Shown: piece by piece, positions 35,721 to 41,703 of the stretch
How positions within the stretch are numbered: the first letter of the stretch is position 1
Layout of the letters: every line of letters starts with the position of its first letter
Origin: Herminiimonas sp.
Lineage (GTDB): Bacteria > Pseudomonadota > Gammaproteobacteria > Burkholderiales > Burkholderiaceae_D
DNA: 41,703 nt
Direction: 5' to 3'
Assembly: GCA_028292265.1 (NCBI GenBank)
Contig: JAQGMR010000056.1
Location: forward strand, 1-41,703
Notes under the pieces: model-generated
Database searches by the model: none
What the model was told of the DNA's origin: nothing
The model's input: only the letters and a program-made list of their open reading frames with translations
Made by a program: the position numbers and the translations under genes

Positions 35721-36458
35721 ATGAAAATTCTTGTCAGTAATGACGACGGCTACCTCGCTCCCGGCCTGGTTGCGCTGGCCAATGCATTGGCGCCGATCGC
35801 CGAGATTGTCGTAGTGGCCCCTGACAGCAACCGATCCGGTTCGTCCAATTCGCTCACGCTCGATAGGCCGTTGACGGTGCAGCGTGCCGAGAATGGCTAC
35901 TATTTCGTGAATGGCACACCCTCCGACTGCGTCCATATCGCCCTGACCGGCATGCTGGGGTTCAAGCCGGACCTGGTGGTCTCCGGCATCAACCAGGGCC
36001 AGAACATGGGGGACGACACGCTTTATTCCGGCACCGTAGCGGCTGCGACCGAGGGCTTCCTGTTTGGCATTCCCTCGATTGCATTTTCACAGGTTCGCCA
36101 CGGCTGGGAACATCTCGACGCCGCTGCACGCGTGGCGCGCGAACTGGTCGAGCGACGCTTCGACATGCTGACGGCACCCTGGCTACTGAACGTCAATATC
36201 CCCAATCTTCCCTATGACAAGCTGGGACCGCTGACACCTGCGAGGCTGGGCAAGCGGCATGAGTCCGAGCCGGTCATCAAGGCTGCGGACCCGCATGGTC
36301 GAGAAATTTTCTGGATCGGACCGGCCGGCGCGGCGCGCGATGGTGGCGAAGGGACCGATTTCCACACCGTGGCGCAGGGCCGCATCTCGATCACACCGCT
36401 GCAGATCGACCTGACCCACAACGTGCAGCTGAATGCATTAAAAAAAGGCCTGGCGTGA
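35721..36458 (+). CDS. surE: 5'/3'-nucleotidase SurE
   Basis: 245 residues. Metal-dependent phosphatase acting on nucleoside monophosphates, linked to survival in stationary phase. Metal ligands are in [12 protein letters not shown] (Asp-Asp), the [12 protein letters not shown] loop (Ser) and [12 protein letters not shown] (Asn); NGTPSDCV and [11 protein letters not shown] are also diagnostic. There is no Shine-Dalgarno. A TAAAAT -10-like box (35709-35714) lies only 6 bases before the ATG, hinting at a leaderless message, but no -35 was found. The last four bases overlap the pcm GTG start (GTGA), so the two are translationally coupled. Confidence 0.95.
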   Translation: MKILVSNDDGYLAPGLVALANALAPIAEIVVVAPDSNRSGSSNSLTLDRPLTVQRAENGYYFVNGTPSDCVHIALTGMLGFKPDLVVSGINQGQNMGDDTLYSGTVAAATEGFLFGIPSIAFSQVRHGWEHLDAAARVARELVERRFDMLTAPWLLNVNIPNLPYDKLGPLTPARLGKRHESEPVIKAADPHGREIFWIGPAGAARDGGEGTDFHTVAQGRISITPLQIDLTHNVQLNALKKGLA

Positions 36459-37450
36459 GCGGGGCGGGCGGGTCCGGCGGGTCAGGCGTGTCCGGCAAAC
36501 GCTTCCCCCTTTCCCTGTCGTCCGTCAGTGCAAAGCCGGCGCCTGGCGAACGCGGCCCGCACCCGCAACGAAACTCAGGCGCTGCTTCGTCGACCACGAG
36601 CAAAACAAACGGCCGACAGACAGCAACGCCGCAGACAGCAACACGCAATGCGGCATTTGCCGCCGCCTCCGGTCAAGCCGGCAGGTCCGGGCTCACCCCG
36701 TGGGAGCCGCTGCAACGGGAGAGTGCCCGGCCTGCAACCGCATCGGGCGCGCAACGCGGGTCCAGCATGTCCTTGAGTGGCACCCAAGCGGTGCAGCGGC
36801 CGCATTCAATGAACTCCGACGGCGTGCGCGCCGCAATGGTAGAGCGGGTCGCGAAGCAGGGCGTGCGCGACCCGGCTGTCCTGACAGCCCTGGCCACCGT
36901 GCCGCGCCACCTGTTCCTTGAGCCGGGCTTTGCAAGCCAGGCCTACATCGACGCATCCTTGCCGATCGGGCATCATCAAACGATTTCCCAGCCGTATATC
37001 GTTGCACGCATGATTGAGGTCCTTCGCGACAACAAGCGGGGCGGGGTGCTTGAACGCGTGCTCGAAATCGGCACCGGCTGCGGCTACCAGGCCGCGGTGT
37101 TGTCGCTCGTAGCCAAGGACGTCTATTCAATCGAGCGCATAAAACCGTTGCATGAATTGGCGAAGTCGAACCTGCGGCCGCTGCGTATTCCCAATATCCG
37201 CTTGCATTACGGAGATGGTATGCTTGGTTTTCCGCAAGTAGCACCATTCGACGGCATCATATTGGCCGCTGCCGGGCTCGAAGTGCCGCAAGCGCTTCTT
37301 GAGCAACTGACGGTCGGCGGACGCCTCGTGGCACCTGTTGGCGGACGTAATCAGGTGCTGCAACTGATTGAGCGTACTGGCCGGAACGAATGGCATCGCC
37401 AAACGCTGGAGACATGCCATTTCGTGCCACTGCGCCCAGGCACTGTTTAA
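36455..37450 (+). CDS. pcm: Protein-L-isoaspartate O-methyltransferase with long N-terminal extension
   Basis: 331 residues from GTG 36455, overlapping the surE stop by four bases. It repairs isoaspartyl damage in proteins using S-adenosylmethionine. The catalytic domain (about 119-331) begins [18 protein letters not shown] and contains [26 protein letters not shown], the SAM motif [33 protein letters not shown] and [14 protein letters not shown]. The first ~115 residues are Ser/Gly/Thr/Arg-rich low complexity, well beyond the usual 210-220 residue enzyme, and begin with short Gly-rich repeats (9-base DNA units). In-frame ATGs at codons 105 and 119 could give a normal-length enzyme. nlpD follows after a repeat array. 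Confidence 0.93.
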   Translation: MSGAGGSGGSGVSGKRFPLSLSSVSAKPAPGERGPHPQRNSGAASSTTSKTNGRQTATPQTATRNAAFAAASGQAGRSGLTPWEPLQRESARPATASGAQRGSSMSLSGTQAVQRPHSMNSDGVRAAMVERVAKQGVRDPAVLTALATVPRHLFLEPGFASQAYIDASLPIGHHQTISQPYIVARMIEVLRDNKRGGVLERVLEIGTGCGYQAAVLSLVAKDVYSIERIKPLHELAKSNLRPLRIPNIRLHYGDGMLGFPQVAPFDGIILAAAGLEVPQALLEQLTVGGRLVAPVGGRNQVLQLIERTGRNEWHRQTLETCHFVPLRPGTV

Positions 37451-37650
37451 GCAAATTTGCCTGAGCGAATCCGCCTGAGCAAATTGGCCTGAGCAAATCG
37501 GCTCGGGCAAACGGACATGAGCGTACCTGCTCGAGCAAATTGACCGGAGCGAAGGCCTGGTCAACCCGGCTGGGACAAACTGGCCCGGTGCAAACCGGTT
37601 CGGTGCAAAACCGAATCAAAGCAAACCGAATTAAAGCAAACTGAATTGGT
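37451..37650. repeat. 14- and 15-bp tandem-repeat array filling the pcm-nlpD gap
   Basis: It starts one base after the pcm stop codon. Seven 14-base units based on GCAAATTGGCCTGA run from 37451 to 37548. After an irregular middle part, four 15-16-base units based on GCAAACCGAATTAAA run from 37590 to 37650. GCAAA recurs in nearly every unit. The array occupies essentially the whole gap up to four bases before the nlpD ATG, so it includes the nlpD leader. Confidence 0.88.
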
Positions 37651-37654
37651 GAGA

Positions 37655-38587
37655 ATGAACAAGAGTCGCATTGCATGCTCCGGGATACTGATTGCCGCTT
37701 TGGCCGCCTGCAGCACACCGCGTAATGCCGCCCCCATCGTCGACCGGCCCATGCCATCGCGCCCGCTCGACGCCGCGCGCATCAGGGCAGGCGAAAGGCC
37801 GCCGGAAAACCGTCCTGAGGGTCGTGGCTACTACACCGTAAAGAAGGGTGACACGCTGTACCGCATCGCGCTGGAATTCGGCCAGAATTTCCGCGACATC
37901 GTGGCATGGAATAATTTGTCCAGCCCCAATGACATCAGGGTGGATCAGGTACTGCGCGTGCTGCCGCCAGAACAGGGCGGCGCCGGATCTGGCGCGCAGG
38001 TCAGCAGTGTCGTTCCGAACTCGGGAATAGAAGTACGACCGCTCGGGGCCGCCACGGCGCCAATAACGACCGGCGCAGCCACGGTACACAAGACCGGGCC
38101 GCGCGGCGACAAGCGTCCGTACTCCGCTGCCGGGCTGGCCGAACTGCAGAAAGGAGAATCTGCAACGGTGGCCGCCACCGAACCCGCCAGGCCGGTTGAC
38201 TCGCCCAGCAACGGCATGCCCGATGCAAACATATCCTGGATGTGGCCGGCCGAAGGCAAGGTGGTGGGCAACTTCGACGGCGGCAAGAAGGGCATCGACA
38301 TCGCGGGCAAGGCCGGCGAACCGATCCTCGCTGCCGGCAGCGGCACGGTGCTGTACGCCAGCAGCGTTCGCGGGTACGGCAACCTGGTTATCGTAAAACA
38401 TAGCAGCGCCTTGCTTTCGGCCTATGCGCACAACAAAACCATCCTGGTGAAAGAGGGTCAAACCGTCGCCAAGGGGCAAAAGATTGCAGAAATGGGCAAC
38501 TCCGACAGCGAAACAGTGAAGCTGCACTTTGAAATTCGTCAGCAGGGTAAACCTGTTGACCCGTCAAAATTTTTGCCCAGCCGATAA
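37655..38587 (+). CDS. nlpD: NlpD lipoprotein, LysM plus degenerate LytM (amidase activator)
   Basis: 310 residues. Signal peptide with lipobox LAAC ([15 protein letters not shown]); the next residue, Ser, is compatible with the outer membrane. LysM domain (about 60-105): [17 protein letters not shown] through [10 protein letters not shown] linker follows, then a C-terminal M23/LytM domain ([38 protein letters not shown]). The first zinc ligand His expected before KGIDI is replaced by Lys, so the domain looks catalytically dead, as in NlpD/EnvC, which activate amidases that split the septal cell wall. ATG 37655 fits the signal peptide better than TTG 37646. rpoS begins 4 bases after the stop; rpoS promoters commonly lie inside nlpD. 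Confidence 0.93.
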   Translation: MNKSRIACSGILIAALAACSTPRNAAPIVDRPMPSRPLDAARIRAGERPPENRPEGRGYYTVKKGDTLYRIALEFGQNFRDIVAWNNLSSPNDIRVDQVLRVLPPEQGGAGSGAQVSSVVPNSGIEVRPLGAATAPITTGAATVHKTGPRGDKRPYSAAGLAELQKGESATVAATEPARPVDSPSNGMPDANISWMWPAEGKVVGNFDGGKKGIDIAGKAGEPILAAGSGTVLYASSVRGYGNLVIVKHSSALLSAYAHNKTILVKEGQTVAKGQKIAEMGNSDSETVKLHFEIRQQGKPVDPSKFLPSR

Positions 38588-38591
38588 ATCC

Positions 38592-39617
38592 ATGTCTCGC
38601 AAGCCCGACGACGACCCTTCGGAGGACGATGTACCAGCGGATGACCCGTCGCTGACGCCGCTCGACATCGACGAGAACGGTAGCGGCGGTAGCGACGACC
38701 TGCGCGTCGCGAATGGGCATCCGCCACCGACGGCGGTCGTTGACAGCGTGGAAGAACTCAAGAGCGTGCTGGCGGCCGAACTCTCGACGGATACGACCCA
38801 GCATTACCTCAACCAGATTGGCTTGCGCCCTCTGCTGACAGTACCCGAAGAGGTGCATTTCGCCACGCTCGCCAAGCAGGGCAATTTCGCCGCCCGGCAA
38901 AAAATGATCGAGCACAACCTGCGCCTTGTTGTGTCGATCGCCAAGCACTACATCAATCGGGGTGTGGTGCTGCTCGACCTGATTGAAGAAGGCAATCTCG
39001 GCCTGATGCGCGCCATCGACAAGTTCGAGCCGGAGCGCGGCTTTCGCTTTTCTACCTATGCCACCTGGTGGATCCGCCAGAGCATCGAGCGCGCCATCAT
39101 GAATCAGGCGCGGACGGTCCGGCTTCCGGTTCACGTGGTACGCGAACTGAACCAGGTACTGCGCGCAAAATATCATCTCGAAGCGCAGCACCACGATGGC
39201 AAGGACGCTACCGCGGAAGATATCGCCGGGCTCGTCGACCGTTCCGTCGACGAGGTGCAGGATATCCTCGCCTTGTCGGAGCACGCTGCATCACTTGATG
39301 CGCCGCTCGACAATGACCCGCAGGCCAGCCTGATCGACCTCCTTCCCGGCAACGTCGATGAAGCACCCGATTCCCGCGCCGAGCATCATGAAATGACAAT
39401 CCTGGTCCGCGACTGGCTGAACAAGATGCCAGACAAGCAGCGGGTTGTGATAATTCGCCGCTTCGGCCTTGATAACGACGATCCCGCGACGCTGGAAGAA
39501 CTCGCTGCAGAAATGGGCGTGACGCGCGAACGGGTTCGTCAAATCCAGCAGGAAGCGCTGATCAAACTTAAGCGTGCACTGACCGCACGTGGCGTTGGAA
39601 AGGACGCGCTGCTGTGA
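38592..39617 (+). CDS. rpoS: RNA polymerase sigma factor RpoS
   Basis: 341 residues. Stationary-phase and general stress sigma factor. After an acidic N-terminus (about 60 residues) region 1.2 reads [14 protein letters not shown]. Region 2 has [34 protein letters not shown] and [19 protein letters not shown]. Region 3 follows ([16 protein letters not shown]), and region 4 has the helix-turn-helix [19 protein letters not shown]. The start at ATG 38592 is 4 bases after nlpD; the frame is open into nlpD but that part is not sigma-like. Its last bases overlap the GTG start of the exonuclease gene (GTGA). Confidence 0.95.
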   Translation: MSRKPDDDPSEDDVPADDPSLTPLDIDENGSGGSDDLRVANGHPPPTAVVDSVEELKSVLAAELSTDTTQHYLNQIGLRPLLTVPEEVHFATLAKQGNFAARQKMIEHNLRLVVSIAKHYINRGVVLLDLIEEGNLGLMRAIDKFEPERGFRFSTYATWWIRQSIERAIMNQARTVRLPVHVVRELNQVLRAKYHLEAQHHDGKDATAEDIAGLVDRSVDEVQDILALSEHAASLDAPLDNDPQASLIDLLPGNVDEAPDSRAEHHEMTILVRDWLNKMPDKQRVVIIRRFGLDNDDPATLEELAAEMGVTRERVRQIQQEALIKLKRALTARGVGKDALL

Positions 39618-40492
39618 TTCCTGTTCTGGTATTTGATATTGAAACGATCCCTGATGTTCAGGGTCTGCGCTCCTTGAATGGTCATGCGGCCGAATTGAGC
39701 GATGCCGAAGTCGCGCAAGCTGCCTTCGCCGCCCGCCGCGAAAAATCTGGCACCGACTTCTTGCAGCATCACTTGCATCGCGTCGCAGCCATCTCGTGTG
39801 TATTTCGCGATGACGACGGCTTTCGGGTGCGCTCTATTGGCAACCTCAGCGATGGCGAACCGAAGTTGGTGAATGACTTTTTCCGCATTATCGACAAGTA
39901 CACGCCGCAACTGGTTTCATGGAACGGCGGGGGCTTCGACCTGCCGGTGCTGAATTACCGGGCGCTGATTCATGGTGTTTGCGCGGCGCGCTTTTGGGAA
40001 GCGGGCAATGAAGATCGTGACTTCAAGTGGAACAGCTATCTCGCGCGCTATCACACACGCCATACCGACCTGATGGATGTGCTGGCAATGTACACAGGTC
40101 GCGCCAATGCGCCGCTGGATGAGATCGCCAAGCTGTGCGGCTTTCCGGGCAAGATGGGCGTCGATGGATCGCAGGTCTGGAACCTGTTCCTAGAAGGCCG
40201 ACTCGGCGAGATTCGCGACTATTGCGAGACGGACGTCGTCAATACCTACCTGGTGTATTGCCGCTTCCAGCTGATGCGCGGCGAGATGACGCAAGCCGCC
40301 TACCAGGCTGAGATCGACCTTGTGCGCACGTCGCTGGTTGCATTGGATGGCGCGCACTGGAAGGGATACCTTGATGCCTGGCCTTCCCCGGCCGTGCATG
40401 CCGCGAGTGCAGCGGCGGGCAGTGCAGGGTCGGCGTCGGTATCTGCATCGGCCCCTGAGACGGCATCGCTTTCGCAGTCATCGTCAGGCTAG
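39614..40492 (+). CDS. DEDDy 3'-5' exonuclease, PolB-exonuclease-related
   Basis: 292 residues. Exo I motif VFDIETIPD, Exo II in [16 protein letters not shown], and Exo [16 protein letters not shown] place it in the DEDDy class related to the exonuclease domain of PolB-type polymerases. It lacks a polymerase domain, so it is a stand-alone nuclease with unknown substrate. The C-terminal ~40 residues are Ala/Ser-rich and probably disordered. The GTG start shares GTGA with the rpoS stop, which means close translational coupling. rlmD follows after 81 bases. Confidence 0.88.
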   Translation: MIPVLVFDIETIPDVQGLRSLNGHAAELSDAEVAQAAFAARREKSGTDFLQHHLHRVAAISCVFRDDDGFRVRSIGNLSDGEPKLVNDFFRIIDKYTPQLVSWNGGGFDLPVLNYRALIHGVCAARFWEAGNEDRDFKWNSYLARYHTRHTDLMDVLAMYTGRANAPLDEIAKLCGFPGKMGVDGSQVWNLFLEGRLGEIRDYCETDVVNTYLVYCRFQLMRGEMTQAAYQAEIDLVRTSLVALDGAHWKGYLDAWPSPAVHAASAAAGSAGSASVSASAPETASLSQSSSG

Positions 40493-40573
40493 TTCCTCTC
40501 CAGGCCGGTCGCCGCAGTTACGACCTGGCCGTTCCCAACGCTTTTAACAACCCCCGATAGTCAATGAGAAGCC

Positions 40574-41703
40574 ATGTCCGACAACGTAATTGAAATTGAG
40601 TCTTTGGATATGGAAGCGCGCGGCGTCGGGCACCTTCACAATGAGGATGGCTCGACCGGCAAGGTAATTTTCGTGGAAGGCGCGCTGCCCGGAGAACGCG
40701 TGGTGTTCCATTCCTTTCGGCGCAAGTCGCGCTGGGAAGCCGCGACGCTGGTTGAGGTGCTGCACGAATCCGCCCTGCGGGTCACGCCGCGCTGCCCGCA
40801 TTTCGGCGTGTGCGGAGGCTGCGCCATGCAGCACATTGAGCCGACCGCGCAGGTCGCCGCCAAACAGCGGGTGCTGGAAGACAATCTCGCGCACATCGGC
40901 AAGGTCAAGCCAGACATCGTGCTGCGGCCGATTCACGGGCCGACATGGGGCTATCGCTATCGCGCCCGGCTTTCGGTCCGGCATGTGCGCAAGAAGGGCG
41001 GCGTGCTGGTCGGATTCCACGAGCGCAAGTCTGGCTTCGTGGCCGACATTCGAAGTTGCGACATTTTGCCGCCGCATGTTTCCGACCTATTGATGCCCCT
41101 GCGCCGCCTGATCGAATCGCTCGACATAATCGACAATGCGGCACAGATCGAACTGGCGGTGGGGGAGGATATCGGCACCACCGTCACGGCACTGGTGTTG
41201 CGAAACATGGTGCCGCTATCACCGGGAGACGAAGAGAAACTGCGCGAGTTCGCAGATCAGCATGGCGTGCAGTGGTGGCTGCAACCGGCCGGGCCAGATA
41301 GCGCATTCCAGTTCTATCCGACCGACCAGCCGCTGCACTATGCCTTGCCGGAATTCGGCATCCGCATGCCGTTCAAGCCAACTGACTTTACCCAGGTCAA
41401 TCACCAGATTAACCGCGTCCTGGTAGCCCGCGCCATGCGGCTGCTCGACCCGCAACCGCATGAGCGCATCGCCGACTTGTTTTGCGGGCTTGGCAACTTC
41501 ACCTTGCCGATTGCGACGCTGGCTGCGACGGTCGTCGGCATCGAGGGCAGCAAATCGCTGACCACGCGAGCGGTGCAGAATGCCCGGGCCAATCAGCTCG
41601 AAGCAAAGACAAGCTTCGCCACGCGCAACCTGTTTGAGCTGACTCCAGACGGCCTCATCGAGCTTGGCCGCTTCGACCGCATGCTGGTCGACCCGCCGCG
41701 CGA
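40574..41703 (+). CDS. rlmD: 23S rRNA (uracil1939-C5)-methyltransferase RlmD (3' end missing)
   Basis: 376 codons are visible and the frame is still open at the window edge, so the protein is C-terminally incomplete. A TRAM-like N-terminal domain (about 1-60; [26 protein letters not shown]) is followed by an iron-sulfur cluster motif: [10 protein letters not shown] plus a later Cys in SCDILPP. The middle domain ends in [13 protein letters not shown]. The methyltransferase domain begins at [16 protein letters not shown] (S-adenosylmethionine motif) and reaches VDPPR; the catalytic cysteine expected further on lies outside the window. The enzyme uses SAM to methylate 23S rRNA. No strong Shine-Dalgarno; GAGAAG precedes the ATG. 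Confidence 0.93.
   Translation, partial: MSDNVIEIESLDMEARGVGHLHNEDGSTGKVIFVEGALPGERVVFHSFRRKSRWEAATLVEVLHESALRVTPRCPHFGVCGGCAMQHIEPTAQVAAKQRVLEDNLAHIGKVKPDIVLRPIHGPTWGYRYRARLSVRHVRKKGGVLVGFHERKSGFVADIRSCDILPPHVSDLLMPLRRLIESLDIIDNAAQIELAVGEDIGTTVTALVLRNMVPLSPGDEEKLREFADQHGVQWWLQPAGPDSAFQFYPTDQPLHYALPEFGIRMPFKPTDFTQVNHQINRVLVARAMRLLDPQPHERIADLFCGLGNFTLPIATLAATVVGIEGSKSLTTRAVQNARANQLEAKTSFATRNLFELTPDGLIELGRFDRMLVDPPR

Noticed and set aside
37127..37564. Minus-strand frame through the pcm-nlpD array that resembles pentapeptide-type repeats
   Set aside because: The units are mostly 14 bases, so the frame shifts between units and the similarity is patchy; it is mainly antisense to pcm.
14459..37650. 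CRISPR arrays as an explanation for the tandem repeats
   Set aside because: The units follow one another without spacers, are too short and degenerate, and there are no cas genes.

Overview
This window looks like the chromosome of a high-GC betaproteobacterium of the Burkholderiales, most likely Oxalobacteraceae-like. The evidence is the gene order: an almost complete TCA-cycle block (mdh, GntR regulator, sdhCDAB, sdhE, gltA, odhA-odhB-odhL), a DUF2863-type protein beside acnA, and the surE-pcm-nlpD-rpoS block leading into rlmD. The family assignments come from recognising motifs and gene order; no database search was run.

Layout. Positions 1-285 are AT-richer and hold the 5' end of an unrecognised minus-strand gene with atypical codons, next to a tRNA-Pro(GGG) gene with its own promoter and terminator. 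Positions 442-9700 hold a cytosolic-carboxypeptidase-like M14 peptidase, then two large signalling proteins transcribed divergently (a CheB-CheR-PAS-histidine kinase-receiver fusion and a PAS-GGDEF-EAL protein), then the DUF2863-like gene. Positions 9800-28124 are the central-carbon block. On the minus strand it carries mdh, a CitE-like CoA-ester lyase, a MliC-like periplasmic protein and acnA. On the plus strand it carries gntR, sdhCDAB-sdhE-gltA (closed by a strong terminator) and then odhA-odhB-odhL. Positions 28260-34500 hold a small lipoprotein, zapE with a coupled secreted coiled-coil protein, a PP2C phosphatase, a DUF465 peptide and a DinG/YoaA-type iron-sulfur helicase. Positions 34515-41703 hold a quinone oxidoreductase, surE-pcm-nlpD-rpoS, a DEDDy exonuclease overlapping the rpoS stop codon, and the first part of rlmD, which runs off the window.

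How the genes work together. Aconitase, malate dehydrogenase, citrate synthase, 2-oxoglutarate dehydrogenase and succinate dehydrogenase cover most of the TCA cycle. A UTRA-type GntR regulator sits between the two arms of the block. A perfect 18-bp palindrome lies over its predicted -10 box and beside a near-consensus mdh promoter on the other strand, so it is a good candidate switch for the block. The right-hand block combines damage repair (Pcm), nucleotide turnover (SurE), cell-wall amidase activation (NlpD) and the stationary-phase sigma factor (RpoS).

The most unusual sequence-level observation is a set of short, degenerate tandem-repeat arrays with unit lengths of 11, 13, 14-15 and 15 bp. 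All four lie between co-directional genes and their units are unrelated in sequence. No CRISPR array, rRNA gene, insertion sequence or complete prophage was seen.
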